Assembly (NCBI GenBank): GCA_022571985.1
Contig: JACZWU010000001.1
Coordinates: forward strand, 1 to 64,000
Length of the DNA stretch: 64,000 bases
DNA from: Candidatus Zixiibacteriota bacterium
Lineage (GTDB): Bacteria > Zixibacteria > MSB-5A5 > GN15 > FEB-12
Direction: 5' to 3'
Shown here piece by piece: positions 27,155 through 36,828 of this stretch. The position numbers and the translations under genes are program-made. Below the pieces are notes generated by a model. That model saw only the letters and a list, made by a program, of their open reading frames with translations. It was not told the origin of the DNA and did not search any database. Positions within the stretch are counted from its first letter, which is position 1. Each line of letters starts with the position of its first letter.

Positions 27155-28747
27155 TTAGTTCGATAACTGAAAATGGCTGATCAGATGTTCGGGGTTGAGT
27201 TTTTCGCCGGTTCCCCGTTCGAGTAATTCTGTCCAGCTGTATCTTGAGCCAAAGCGATAGTAGTTTTGAATAAGAAATGCCGAGGTTCTCAAATCATCAA
27301 CCGGCTGACCAAGGTAATCATTCATATAATTGACCGACTGAGCCGCGATAATCTTGGCCAATAATTGATTTATGGAATTCAGCGGCGAATTAAGAAATTT
27401 CCTGTTGCTGGCCCAGACTGTAATATCTTCATGTCTTGGCAGGCCGGTATATTTTTGGAGCATGTTCCAGTAAAGTCTGTTTAAGTCCTGGTCGGGATTA
27501 AAATAGGCTTCGTATTCAAAATGCAGATTCAAAAGGAGAATTCTTACTTCTATCAGCTCCTGTTCAAAACGTGCGTTTCGATATTGCCGGATAAAGTTGA
27601 CCGGCATGTTGGCAAAATCATTTAGCCAGAGACTATCAATTGCCAGCAGCGCCATGATTTCGGACATTGCCATCTGCCAGGTCTTCTGAGGCATAAAATT
27701 GTATACTCGCTTATTTTCTGCAATGTGAACCGAATAAAGGGCCTGGCCGGTTGTTTTTAAAAGCTGCCTAATTCGTAACTCCCGGTCAGTCTCAGACAGG
27801 ATGATTCTGACATCATAGGGCGCTCTTATTTCAAATACGTTGTCTGTGAGCAGGTAATTGGCGCCTGAATTCTGAGCGTAATAAATAGGCAGCTGCTCGA
27901 CCTCGAAGCCCATTCTTTCCAGGACATTATCGAGCAGCCTCAGCTCTTGATCGAAATTAAAGTAATCATCTGCTTTTTGGGTTATCTCTGTATGAATGTA
28001 ATCCAAATCCCAAAGTTCAAGTTCTTTAACGCCGATAGTTTTCAGGGCGTTAGTAGAGATTGTGGTAAAATGTTTCTGCGTAAGTGAATCAAGTTTATAA
28101 ATAAGCTGCAGAACGGATTTTGTGCCCAGTGGAGTCTGGGATGCAATCATGTCGAAATAATTCTGATAGCCAAGCCTGGCTGCTTCCTTATTGCGAAGTT
28201 GAAAAATTATTGACATGCCGTATGAAACTGTGTCTCCTACCGCGTTGGCAGCCCGAAAGGCATTTTCTCTTTCAGATCGGTTGCTGCTGGTGCGATAGGT
28301 CTTATTGAGTTTTACCAGCGACAGCATTTTTCCCTGTAAGTCAGAGCTGAAATCAGTAAACAGTCTATTCAATGAGTCACTTAAATTTAATATCTCAGGT
28401 TTAAAGCGGACGCGGTCCGGCAGCAGTCTGGCCAGGAAAAGTTGCAGTTGATGCTTTTGCTCCTGGTCTTTGAGCTGCGCCAATGCAGCCGGAGTATTAT
28501 CAAATATATCAGAATTAGACAATAAATAGCGGTATAGGTCCTGGTAGAAATCGAGAGAATCCGAAACTCCGTTGACATGGTATTCCCATTGCTCCAGAGT
28601 CAGGCGGTAGTTTATCCACTCAAGTTTCTTTTCTATTGAATCCAGCTGTCTGTCTATGTTTGTGACTGGAGAGTCAGCTCTGCTGACGGTACAGATTACC
28701 AGAAGAGCGATTATAATGGCTTTGATGTTTAGTGACAAAAACTTCAT
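27155..28747 (-). CDS. Secreted M2/M3-type peptidase homologue lacking the zinc motif
   Basis: An all-helical protein (530 residues) with a signal peptide (MKFLSLNIKAIIIALLVICT). The pattern fits bacterial M2 (ACE-like) peptidases: where the family has HExGHAxYD, this protein has KTTGQALYS (331-338), so both zinc histidines and the catalytic Glu are absent. The later Glu that would be the third ligand is kept (E363 in MSEIMALLA). It is therefore probably a non-catalytic relative. The ATG at 28747 is preferred over an upstream one at 28816 because it gives the signal peptide and has AGGGGA before it. It follows the aroQ stop by 1 nt. Confidence 0.65.
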   Translation of the reverse strand: MKFLSLNIKAIIIALLVICTVSRADSPVTNIDRQLDSIEKKLEWINYRLTLEQWEYHVNGVSDSLDFYQDLYRYLLSNSDIFDNTPAALAQLKDQEQKHQLQLFLARLLPDRVRFKPEILNLSDSLNRLFTDFSSDLQGKMLSLVKLNKTYRTSSNRSERENAFRAANAVGDTVSYGMSIIFQLRNKEAARLGYQNYFDMIASQTPLGTKSVLQLIYKLDSLTQKHFTTISTNALKTIGVKELELWDLDYIHTEITQKADDYFNFDQELRLLDNVLERMGFEVEQLPIYYAQNSGANYLLTDNVFEIRAPYDVRIILSETDRELRIRQLLKTTGQALYSVHIAENKRVYNFMPQKTWQMAMSEIMALLAIDSLWLNDFANMPVNFIRQYRNARFEQELIEVRILLLNLHFEYEAYFNPDQDLNRLYWNMLQKYTGLPRHEDITVWASNRKFLNSPLNSINQLLAKIIAAQSVNYMNDYLGQPVDDLRTSAFLIQNYYRFGSRYSWTELLERGTGEKLNPEHLISHFQLSN

Positions 28748-28748
28748 G

Positions 28749-29189
28749 CTACTTTCCCCTGGAGATATCAGCAAAATATGACAGGGCCATGGCGTAACCA
28801 TAGAATCCAAAGCCACATAGCTGCCCGGAGCAGACGGGACTTATTACTGATTTGTGCCTGAATTCTTCTCTTGAGAAAATATTAGAAATATGAACTTCTA
28901 CGGTTTCAGTCTCAATAGCAGAAATTGCATCCCGGATAGCATAACTATAATGTGTAAATGCCGCGGGATTGATAATTATGCCGTCTGCGGCTGGGCCTTC
29001 TTTATGCAGATAGTCTATTATTTCACCCTCGGAATTTGACTGAAAAAAATTGAGTGAAACTTCGAGCTGCCCGGCCAGCTTTGTAAGTTCCTCATTCAGC
29101 TCTTTTAAGCCCTTATCTCCATATATATCCGTCTGGCGTGTCCCCAGCAGATTCAAATTTGGGCCGTTTATGACTAAAATAAGTGACAT
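28749..29189 (-). CDS. aroQ: 3-dehydroquinate dehydratase, type II
   Basis: Third step of the shikimate pathway. The type II signatures are clear: VINGPNLNLLGTRQTDIYG (5-23, with catalytic Tyr 22), FFQSNSEGEIIDYLH, INPAAFTHYSYAIRDA and VEVHISNIFSREEFRHKS. At 146 residues it is normal. It sits 1 nt after aroB. Confidence 0.95.
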   Translation of the reverse strand: MSLILVINGPNLNLLGTRQTDIYGDKGLKELNEELTKLAGQLEVSLNFFQSNSEGEIIDYLHKEGPAADGIIINPAAFTHYSYAIRDAISAIETETVEVHISNIFSREEFRHKSVISPVCSGQLCGFGFYGYAMALSYFADISRGK

Positions 29190-29190
29190 C

Positions 29191-30297
29191 TTATCTTCCC
29201 TCGGCTTTATAGAGCGCCAGGCACTCTTTGACCGAATCTATTATTAGTTTCGGCTTTAAGCCGGAGGCAATAAAGGGCTTTCCGGGGCTCTTAAGCAAGA
29301 CGAATCTTAGTTTCTGTCCTGAACGTTTCTTGTCAATCTGCATATTTTTGACTGTTTCTGCCGGTTTAATAAGGAAATATGGTAATAACCTCAGGCATTT
29401 TTTCAAAAGACTTTCGTAGCCGGCAAGTGCCTTTGCGGCAGTTTTGTTTACTTTCCGGCTCAAAATGACTGCTGCCAAAAGCCCGATAATAATAGCTTCA
29501 CCGTGCAAGAGCTTACCATAACCCAGAGTTTTTTCTATGGCATGTCCGAAAGTGTGCCCCAGATTTAAGAGCATCCTGATATTCTTTTCACGCTCATCTT
29601 CAGAAACTATAAGGGCTTTGTACCTGACGCTTACAGTAATCAGCTTTTCTAAAACCCTGCTATTATAGAGGTCGCCAGTTTTTAAAAATCTTTCAATCTC
29701 ATCCATAAACTTATGGCCGATTAGCCCGCCGTATTTGATAACTTCGCCAAGTCCTGCAATCATCTCTCTTTCTGGCAGAGTCTGAAGATGTTGAGTATTG
29801 CAAATCACAAAAGATGGCTGCCAGAAGGCTCCGATTAGATTTTTACCTGAAGCATGATTGATTCCGGTTTTGCCTCCAATAGCCGCATCGACCATGCCCA
29901 ATAAAGTGGTACTGACCGCTCCCCAGGGTATACCTCGCAGAGTACTGGCCGCGGCATAGCCGATCAGATCAGTTGTGACCCCGCCGCCGCAGGCAAGTAT
30001 AAAATCATCACGGCTGATTTTGTTATGTAAGAGAAAGTTATAAATCGATTTTAATGTTGAAGCTGATTTCGATTTCTCTCCGGAGGGAATCAGAAAAGAT
30101 TTGATGATGAACTTGTTACGCTTTAGAAGCGATTCAATCTTTTTTCCGTGAAGAACATAAAAGCGGGTATCAAAAAAAACAAAGAGCTGTTTATTTTGCG
30201 CCTTAGTCTTAAGCAGGCTCAGGAATTTGCTGTCTGTTCTGCTGCCTATGATTACCGGATAGGAACCGGCTTTCAACTTTAAATTAATCTGAGGCAT
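29191..30297 (-). CDS. aroB: 3-dehydroquinate synthase
   Basis: Converts DAHP to 3-dehydroquinate with NAD and a metal. Visible motifs are the NAD-binding ACGGGVTTDLIGYAA, the KTGINHASGKNLIGAFWQP segment, and metal ligands in GEVIKYG, NLGHTFGHAIE and LHGEA. Length 368 is normal. Overlaps aroK by 14 nt. Confidence 0.95.
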   Translation of the reverse strand: MPQINLKLKAGSYPVIIGSRTDSKFLSLLKTKAQNKQLFVFFDTRFYVLHGKKIESLLKRNKFIIKSFLIPSGEKSKSASTLKSIYNFLLHNKISRDDFILACGGGVTTDLIGYAAASTLRGIPWGAVSTTLLGMVDAAIGGKTGINHASGKNLIGAFWQPSFVICNTQHLQTLPEREMIAGLGEVIKYGGLIGHKFMDEIERFLKTGDLYNSRVLEKLITVSVRYKALIVSEDEREKNIRMLLNLGHTFGHAIEKTLGYGKLLHGEAIIIGLLAAVILSRKVNKTAAKALAGYESLLKKCLRLLPYFLIKPAETVKNMQIDKKRSGQKLRFVLLKSPGKPFIASGLKPKLIIDSVKECLALYKAEGR

Positions 30298-30844
30298 TGA
30301 TCATTCTCAATTTCGAAATAATTTCAAGCGCAGCCCGATTGGCTGTTTTGTCAGAGGTTATGACTCGCACATCCGCTCTGGCGTAGTTGTCTTTTCTTTT
30401 GAGCAATAGTTTCCGGATTGTTTGCTTTTGCCTTCTGGCCGACAAAGATTCTTTCTTACCTGTTAATTTCGGTCGGTCGCTATGTTTTCTTAGTCTCTCA
30501 TATATTTTTGAAATTGAGCACTTAAGCCAGACCGAAATGCCGTTTTCTGCAAGTAACAGGCGTGTGGCTCTGTTTTCAAAAGCTCCTCCCCCCAAAGCTA
30601 TCACCTTTGGTTTCGCTCGCGTTTTTTTGGCAAAGAGGTTCTTAATAACAGCAAACTCCAGTTTGCGAAACGCGTTTTCTCCATCACTCTTAAAGATATC
30701 CAAAATTGTTTTACGGGCCTTGGTTTCGATAAGTTTGTCAATGTCAACAAAACTGCAGCTAAGTTTCTTAGCAAGTAATTTACCGACGGTAGATTTGCCG
30801 CTGCCTGAAAAACCTATCAAAAATATGTTGGATTCGAGTTTCAT
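30284..30844 (-). CDS. aroK: Shikimate kinase
   Basis: Phosphorylates shikimate. The P-loop GFSGSGKSTVGKLLA is at residues 11-25, DIDKLIE binds shikimate, and ALGGGAFEN is the third signature. The length of 186 includes a somewhat basic lid region. Overlaps aroB by 14 nt; 17 nt downstream of aroE. Confidence 0.94.
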   Translation of the reverse strand: MKLESNIFLIGFSGSGKSTVGKLLAKKLSCSFVDIDKLIETKARKTILDIFKSDGENAFRKLEFAVIKNLFAKKTRAKPKVIALGGGAFENRATRLLLAENGISVWLKCSISKIYERLRKHSDRPKLTGKKESLSARRQKQTIRKLLLKRKDNYARADVRVITSDKTANRAALEIISKLRMINASD

Positions 30845-30861
30845 CTAAACCGCTGCTACAA

Positions 30862-31722
30862 TCAGACAGACTGTTTAGCTCTGTCAAAAACTTTGTTATA
30901 TACCGCTTCGATTTCTACAGTCTGTCCCGTCCAGATATCAAACGAACGCACCGCCTGACCTACTAACATTTGTGAACCATCAAATGCCATGACATTATGT
31001 TCCAGCGCCAGCTTGAGTGCGAGATTGCCTTGATTATAGTTTAAGTCATAATAGATGCGGCTGTTGTCCCAATTAAAGTTTTCCGGAAATGGTAGAGTAT
31101 CTCGATGATTCCAGCCGCCCAGCGGTGTACAATTGACAACAATACTAAAATCTTTAGATAGCACATCAGCACAATTTGATACAGAAGAAGTTTCTATATG
31201 AGAGTTCTTGAGAATTTCTTTCATAGATGTTTTAAATTGCTGCAGCTTATCAATTGAGCGGCTGATAACGCTGAACTCAGAAATTTCGTAATCTATGTAG
31301 AGACTATAGACAACCGCCCGGGCACTTCCGCCACAGCCAAGTATCATTGCCCGGCCATGCTTGAGCTTTTCAGCAAACGGGTTCAAGGGCAGTGAAAAGC
31401 CAAAGACGTCGGTGTTATGACCATGAAGCTGGTCGTTTTCCACTGAAATTGAGTTTACAGCTTCGAGAGCTTCAGCAACGGCTGAAATATCATTTAAGAG
31501 CGGAATCACGCGCTTCTTATGAGGTATGGTAACGGACAGCCCGCAAAGTTCTTTTGTCATCAGATACTTGAATTTTTCATCAAAGCTGTTTTCTGAGTCC
31601 AGATCGAAATTCTCAAAGGAACCGTCTATACCTTTTAATTCAAAAATTGCTTTGAAAATATCGGCAGATTTCGAGTACGCTATATTTTGACCGATCAGGC
31701 CAAACTTATAGAACTCACTCAT
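30862..31722 (-). CDS. aroE: Shikimate dehydrogenase
   Basis: NADPH-dependent reduction of 3-dehydroshikimate. Substrate-binding signatures GLIGQNIAYSKSADIF (SxS), GLSVTIPHKK and HNTDVFGF are followed by the Rossmann motif ILGCGGSARAVVYSL. At 286 residues it is normal. It overlaps aroA by 4 nt. Confidence 0.94.
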   Translation of the reverse strand: MSEFYKFGLIGQNIAYSKSADIFKAIFELKGIDGSFENFDLDSENSFDEKFKYLMTKELCGLSVTIPHKKRVIPLLNDISAVAEALEAVNSISVENDQLHGHNTDVFGFSLPLNPFAEKLKHGRAMILGCGGSARAVVYSLYIDYEISEFSVISRSIDKLQQFKTSMKEILKNSHIETSSVSNCADVLSKDFSIVVNCTPLGGWNHRDTLPFPENFNWDNSRIYYDLNYNQGNLALKLALEHNVMAFDGSQMLVGQAVRSFDIWTGQTVEIEAVYNKVFDRAKQSV

Positions 31723-33062
31723 TTGATAATCGACTCCAGAATGTCATAAAAGTCGGGGCAGGAAACAGCTGCCGGGGAATCGTCATCGATTGATGAAGGT
31801 CCGGCCAGAGACAAAGCTGCTATAGAAAAGGCCATGACGATGCGATGGTCCCCCAAACCAACAAAGTCTGCCCCGGATAATTCACGACCACCTTCAATAG
31901 CCAGTCCGTCATCGAGCAGCCCGCACTTAGCACCCATTAGATTCAGGTTTTGGTGGATAGCTTCCAGCCTGTTGGATTCTTTAACTTTCAACTCGGCGGC
32001 ATCGCGAATAACTGTTGTACCCTCGGTAAAAGCAGCCAGAATTGCTACCAGCGGGATTTCATCTATTAGGCCGACAGTAGTATCACCGGAGATTTTTCTG
32101 GGCTTCAGCTTAGAACCGGAGACTGTAACCGTTCCTCTTGGCTCGCCCGATATGGTTTGTTTGTCAGAAATATTGACTTCGCAGCCAATCGCTTTCAGGT
32201 GGTCTATAAAGGCAGTCCGGGTAGGATTAAGTCCGACGTTTAAAATAGTCACCGTTCCCTGTGTTATAGCAGCCGCCGTCATAAAAAACGAGGCTGTTGA
32301 AATATCTCCCGGAATATTTATTTCACCGCCTTTGACTGATGCTTGCGCTGAAAGTTTGGCCTCATATTTGAACGGTTCAGGCATTACCATTTTCTTCTTG
32401 CGCGGGTCATCCGGGTTTTCTACAGGAACCGCTTTGATCTTTCTGGTTTCTATCCCCTCTCCAATTTCGGCCAGCATTCTTTCGGTATGGTCGCGGGTAA
32501 AATTGTCTTCGCGTATAACGACCGAGCAGTGTGAAGCCAGGCCGGCCAGAAGCAGCGCCGATTTAAGCTGCGCCGAGGCAACCGGCAGTTTATACTCAAA
32601 GGGCAGCAATTTTTTGCCTCTGATCTTTAAGGGTAAACTTCCGTTTTCACAAAAAAACTCGGCTCCCATTTCTGTAAGAGGTTCGATAACTCTTTTCATC
32701 GGTCTCTGGCTGAGTGATTCATCACCGATAAGAGTCAGTTCTATATTTGAGCCCGCCGCAATACCTGATAAAAGTCTGGCGGTTGTGCCGGAGTTGCCGC
32801 AGTCGACTGTCACTTGCTCGGGCAGAGTGTTATTTTCAGGCGGGCTGAGTCTGAGTCTGTCGTCAATCTGTTCTACTTTGACGCCGAGCTGCTTTGCAGC
32901 TTCGAGTGCACTACGACAGTCTGCTCCATCTGGGAAATTTATAATAGTTATTGGGCCGCTCGATAAAATTGAAAACAGAGCCGCTCTCTGGGCAATAGAC
33001 TTATCACCCGGTACGGTGATAGTTCCTTTCACTTTTCTGGAACGTTTTAGCTGGCGCTTCAT
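31719..33062 (-). CDS. aroA: 5-enolpyruvylshikimate-3-phosphate synthase
   Basis: Sixth shikimate-pathway step, joining PEP and shikimate-3-phosphate. Signatures are PGDKSIAQRAALFS (18-31), CGNSGTTARLLSG (87-99) and KVKESNRLEA near the C terminus. Length 447. Shares one base with the DAHP synthase gene upstream and 4 nt with aroE downstream. A long antisense reading frame opposite it is a compositional shadow. Confidence 0.95.
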   Translation of the reverse strand: MKRQLKRSRKVKGTITVPGDKSIAQRAALFSILSSGPITIINFPDGADCRSALEAAKQLGVKVEQIDDRLRLSPPENNTLPEQVTVDCGNSGTTARLLSGIAAGSNIELTLIGDESLSQRPMKRVIEPLTEMGAEFFCENGSLPLKIRGKKLLPFEYKLPVASAQLKSALLLAGLASHCSVVIREDNFTRDHTERMLAEIGEGIETRKIKAVPVENPDDPRKKKMVMPEPFKYEAKLSAQASVKGGEINIPGDISTASFFMTAAAITQGTVTILNVGLNPTRTAFIDHLKAIGCEVNISDKQTISGEPRGTVTVSGSKLKPRKISGDTTVGLIDEIPLVAILAAFTEGTTVIRDAAELKVKESNRLEAIHQNLNLMGAKCGLLDDGLAIEGGRELSGADFVGLGDHRIVMAFSIAALSLAGPSSIDDDSPAAVSCPDFYDILESIIK

Positions 33063-34078
33063 CAGCAGCTACGCCCCATGACAGTGGCAATGGCCTGCAT
33101 CTCTTTAGTAAGTTTGTCAAAAGTGTCTGGAGTTATGGACTGCTGACCATCGGATAAGGCATTGGACGGGTCATGGTGGACCTCTATCAGCAGGCCATCG
33201 GCGCCTACTGCCAATGAGGCCCTGGACAGCGGCAAGACTTTGTCTCGTCTGCCTGTGCCGTGGCTGGGATCGGCGATGATTGGCAGGTGACTCATTCTCT
33301 TAACAAACGGAATGGCCGAAAGGTCAAGGGTGTTGCGGGTATGGTCGGCAAAAGTCCGCACTCCTCTTTCGCACAGTATTACTTTTCTGTTGCCTTCATT
33401 TAAAATATATTCGGCAGCCATCAAAAGTTCATCCAATGTGGCCGACATGCCCCGCTTGAGCAGCACCGGCTTGGGCTGCTGGCCGGCTTTTTTCAAAAGC
33501 GAATAGTTCTGCATGTTGCGGGCGCCAATCTGAATAATATCCGTATATTCAGCAACCAGTCCGAGAGTTTCAGTATCTATGGCTTCGGTTACAATCAGGA
33601 GATCGTGCTGCTTTTTTACTTCAGCAAGAATCTTCAGGCCCTCTTCTTTTAGACCCTGAAATGAATAAGGAGAAGTTCTCGGTTTATAAGCGCCGGCACG
33701 AAAAACTTTGGCACCGGCTTTGGCCACTCGTTCGGCTATGCGCAGACACTGGTCACGGCTTTCGACAGAGCAGGGCCCCGCCATTATAATTATTTTATCA
33801 CCGCCAATTTTGACATCACTGGATAGTTCGATCACAGAGTCCTCGGGGTAGAACTCCCTGCTAACTAACTTGTAAGGCTTGGTTACATGAATTATCTCTT
33901 TAACGCCAGCCTGAGCCAGGATGCGGTCGGAATCTACCTGAGCCTTATTGCCGGTGACTCCGATGGCCGTACGCTGAGCGCCTGGCATGGAATGGGCTTT
34001 GAGCCCCATTTTTTCTATTTCAGCACAAACTTTTTCCACCATCTGTTTGGTGGCGTTTGCCTCCATTACTATAAGCAT
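33062..34078 (-). CDS. aroF: DAHP synthase, type I-beta with ferredoxin-like N-terminal domain (copy 1)
   Basis: Condenses PEP and erythrose-4-phosphate, the entry step of aromatic synthesis. The N-terminal 70 residues form the ferredoxin-like regulatory domain, where Tyr/Phe inhibit the Thermotoga enzyme. The barrel starts near 90 with [13 protein letters not shown] and contains [35 protein letters not shown] and [13 protein letters not shown] paralogue lies at 36829-37842. This copy sits between tyrA and aroA, overlapping both. Confidence 0.93.
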   Translation of the reverse strand: MLIVMEANATKQMVEKVCAEIEKMGLKAHSMPGAQRTAIGVTGNKAQVDSDRILAQAGVKEIIHVTKPYKLVSREFYPEDSVIELSSDVKIGGDKIIIMAGPCSVESRDQCLRIAERVAKAGAKVFRAGAYKPRTSPYSFQGLKEEGLKILAEVKKQHDLLIVTEAIDTETLGLVAEYTDIIQIGARNMQNYSLLKKAGQQPKPVLLKRGMSATLDELLMAAEYILNEGNRKVILCERGVRTFADHTRNTLDLSAIPFVKRMSHLPIIADPSHGTGRRDKVLPLSRASLAVGADGLLIEVHHDPSNALSDGQQSITPDTFDKLTKEMQAIATVMGRSC

Positions 34079-34914
34079 TTATAGCTCCTGGCAGATGCCT
34101 TAAATATTTTAGCGAGCGAATCTTTTGATCTAACTATTCCTATTACCTTATTAAGGTTATTTCTGAAATTTTCAAGTGATTTAATTATTTCCGGCCTGTT
34201 CTGGTCTATAATTTCCGACCAGACAGAATATGGTGAGCCGGAAAGCCTTAGCATTGAGCGAAGTCCGGGACCGGCCAACTGTACCAGCTCAGTTGCCACC
34301 TGTCCCCCCAAAATAGTAGAAATAAGCTGCGGCAGGTGCGAAATTTCAGCCATCAGCTGGTCATGAACTGCGGCCTTTATAATAGTGGGTTTTATGCGTA
34401 GTTTTTTGACCATCCAGCCGAGCTTTGCTTTATTATTTTTGCTTAGTTTGATCGATTCATCAATAAACCAGCAATGACTCTCAAACAGGCGCAGGGCGGA
34501 ATTCTCAAACCCTGCTTTTTCACGGCCGGCCATGGGATGGGTCGGCAGAAACTGAGTTTCTTTGGCGAAGTTTAACTGCGACGACAGTTTTAGGATCGGC
34601 AGTTTTACGGCGCCGGTATCGATTATTAACGTGTCTGTCAGCGTTATTATTTTTGAGAGGCGCTTCAGATTAATTTCATTGGCCTTATGGGGAGCTGCAA
34701 GAATAATAATATCTGAGCCTGCTATTGCTTTTGGCAAGTTCGGCTCTGTTGTGACCGGGTAGTTGCGGTTCTTTTTAAGCCGCTTCAGAACTGCCGGTTT
34801 ATCAAAGGCGGTTAGGTGAACCTTGTCCGCTCCTTTTAGAAAATCGAGCGCCATGCAGCCGCCGATTAAGCCAAAGCCACAAAATGTTATCTTCTTTACA
34901 AGTTTAGTTGGCAT
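34069..34914 (-). CDS. tyrA: Prephenate dehydrogenase
   Basis: Oxidative decarboxylation of prephenate toward tyrosine. N-terminal NAD motif FCGFGLIGGCMALDFLK (11-27), then the catalytic region with LPTHPMAGREKAGFENS (about 127-143). No ACT domain; length 281. Starts 1 nt after the argS stop and overlaps DAHP synthase by 10 nt. Confidence 0.9.
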   Translation of the reverse strand: MPTKLVKKITFCGFGLIGGCMALDFLKGADKVHLTAFDKPAVLKRLKKNRNYPVTTEPNLPKAIAGSDIIILAAPHKANEINLKRLSKIITLTDTLIIDTGAVKLPILKLSSQLNFAKETQFLPTHPMAGREKAGFENSALRLFESHCWFIDESIKLSKNNKAKLGWMVKKLRIKPTIIKAAVHDQLMAEISHLPQLISTILGGQVATELVQLAGPGLRSMLRLSGSPYSVWSEIIDQNRPEIIKSLENFRNNLNKVIGIVRSKDSLAKIFKASARSYKCL

Positions 34915-34915
34915 G

Positions 34916-36730
34916 CTACATCTCTTGGGGTGCCTCTAAGCCTAACAGGTAGAGACCTTTGTTTATTACGAGTTGAGTAGATTTAACTAAAGCAATTCGT
35001 GCGGCCGACAATTCTTTGTCGTCTGATAAGATTTTGTCACTCTTGCCTTGTTTATTTTTTCTCTGGTAAAATTTATTAAAGGCGCCGGCAAGTTTTAATA
35101 GCATTGCTGCAATATAAAAGGGGTCATAATCACGGGCAGCGTCTTCTATTGTATCCGGAAAATCTGCCAGCAAATCTATTACACGGGATTCTTCGCTGCC
35201 GGCCAGAAGAGTATAGTCAATATCAGATGAAACTGTGCCTTTATAATTTCTCAAAAGCGAACAGAGCCGGGCATGTGTGTATTGAAGGTAGGGTCCGGTC
35301 TCTCCCTCAAAGTTTAGTACCTGGTCCCAGTCAAAACGGATATCTTTATGACGGCGTACTGACAGCTGCGAAAATATTACGGCACCGGTGCCTATAATCC
35401 GTGATGTTTCCTCGATAGTTTTGAGACCGGGGTTCTTTTCTTCAATTCGTTTTCTGGCCAGTTCAGCAGCTTTGTCTATGACATCCTCAAGGATGACAAT
35501 GTTTCCCTGTCTGGTTGACATCGCTTTATCGCCAAACTTCACCCAGCCAAATTCAATATGTTTCGTCTTGCCGCTCATAGCATTACTGGCATCTGAATTC
35601 TCTGATTTTTCCATCAGCTCTATGACTTTGAACAGCTGCTTGAAATAGTCAGACTGAGCCGAGCCGACTATATAAAGAGATTGATGGAATTTATGTTCCT
35701 GCCAGCGATAGAATAGCCCGGTAATATCACGGGTAGCGTACAATGTGGCGCCATCGGCTTTGCGCAGCAGTACCGGCGGCAGCTGCGGGTCATCAATATC
35801 CACAATCAGGGCGCCTTCGGATACCGAAGTAAGTCCTGCTCTTTCAAGACGTGCTATGGCGGCAGCCATTTTGTCGTTTAAGAATGACTCGCTGGTTATC
35901 CAGTCGAATTCTACTCCCAGTATTTTATAAATGCGGTCGAATTCTGTCAGTGATATGTTTTTAAGTTTTTCCCATAACTCTGTTTCGGATTTCTCGCCCT
36001 GCTCAAGTTTTTTAAAAGCCTCGCGGGCGTCATCTTCAAGAGAGCTGTTTTTTTTGGCAGTTTCATGAAACTTTACGTAAAGATCAAGCAGGTTCTGAAC
36101 CGAATTATTCTTCAAAGTATCTTCACTGCCCCATCTGCGGTAAGCGACGATCATTTTACCGAACTGTGTGCCCCAGTCGCCCAGAAAATTGATACCCATG
36201 GTATCGTAGTCGAGCGCTTTAAAAATTTTTCGCAGCGAATTGCCTATCATGGTCGAGCGCAGGTGCCCCACTCCGAACGGCTTGGCAATATTGGGCGATG
36301 AATATTCTATCAGAATCTTGCGCTGCTGTCCGACTGTGCTGTTGCCGTAATCTCTGCCGGAATCAAGTACTGCCACAATCGTTGAACTGGCAGCTAATTC
36401 TGCGTTCGGTCTGGCGTTTAAAAATCCACCGGCAGCTTCGACCGTAACGATAACCGGGCCGTTTAGCGAACTGCTCAGGAACTTGTTTGACTCAGGCGCT
36501 ACTTTGGCGGCAATGCTGGGCGGCTTATCTTCTAAAAGTTTCCCAAAACGAAATACCGGCAGAGCGAACCTGCCCATTGACGGGTCTTTTGGTTTTTCCA
36601 GGTTCTCATATATAAAGTCTGAGCTGAAGACCTGATTGTCGCCTGTAGTTTCATACTTGTCTGCATACAGAGACTTGAAAGCCGCTGCTGTCGCCTCAGA
36701 GAAACTAATTTTGAACTTATCTTTTGCCAT
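34916..36730 (-). CDS. argS: Arginyl-tRNA synthetase
   Basis: A class I synthetase charging tRNA-Arg. The HIGH-equivalent is KPFGVGHLRSTMIG and the KMSKS-equivalent is KAMSTRQGN. It has the Arg-tRNA synthetase N-terminal domain and a C-terminal DALR anticodon-binding domain (YTHARLCSLLRNYK). Length 604. It sits inside the aromatic cluster between the second DAHP synthase and tyrA, which has no evident metabolic reason. A 98-nt gap precedes it, with an AAGGA site before the ATG. Confidence 0.95.
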   Translation of the reverse strand: MAKDKFKISFSEATAAAFKSLYADKYETTGDNQVFSSDFIYENLEKPKDPSMGRFALPVFRFGKLLEDKPPSIAAKVAPESNKFLSSSLNGPVIVTVEAAGGFLNARPNAELAASSTIVAVLDSGRDYGNSTVGQQRKILIEYSSPNIAKPFGVGHLRSTMIGNSLRKIFKALDYDTMGINFLGDWGTQFGKMIVAYRRWGSEDTLKNNSVQNLLDLYVKFHETAKKNSSLEDDAREAFKKLEQGEKSETELWEKLKNISLTEFDRIYKILGVEFDWITSESFLNDKMAAAIARLERAGLTSVSEGALIVDIDDPQLPPVLLRKADGATLYATRDITGLFYRWQEHKFHQSLYIVGSAQSDYFKQLFKVIELMEKSENSDASNAMSGKTKHIEFGWVKFGDKAMSTRQGNIVILEDVIDKAAELARKRIEEKNPGLKTIEETSRIIGTGAVIFSQLSVRRHKDIRFDWDQVLNFEGETGPYLQYTHARLCSLLRNYKGTVSSDIDYTLLAGSEESRVIDLLADFPDTIEDAARDYDPFYIAAMLLKLAGAFNKFYQRKNKQGKSDKILSDDKELSAARIALVKSTQLVINKGLYLLGLEAPQEM

Positions 36731-36828
36731 TTAATTCTAAAATTCCTTAAGACTATAATATAACTGAGCTTTGGTCGAATCTACAAGTTTTAAGGCTTAA
36801 GGATAAGCTCGGAGCAGATCTAAATGAA

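Noticed and set aside
28748-28816. Upstream ATG at 28816 for the M2-like protein
   Set aside because: It lies inside aroQ, gives no signal peptide and lacks a ribosome site; the ATG at 28747 has all of these.
31834-33081. A 415-codon open frame on the plus strand opposite aroA
   Set aside because: It lies wholly antisense to a clear aroA with conserved motifs, is Ser/Pro-rich as expected from a reverse-frame shadow, and has no ribosome-binding site.
36731-36828. T-box or other riboswitch upstream of argS
   Set aside because: The 98-nt gap has no T-box sequence, no specifier loop and no terminator hairpin that I can see.
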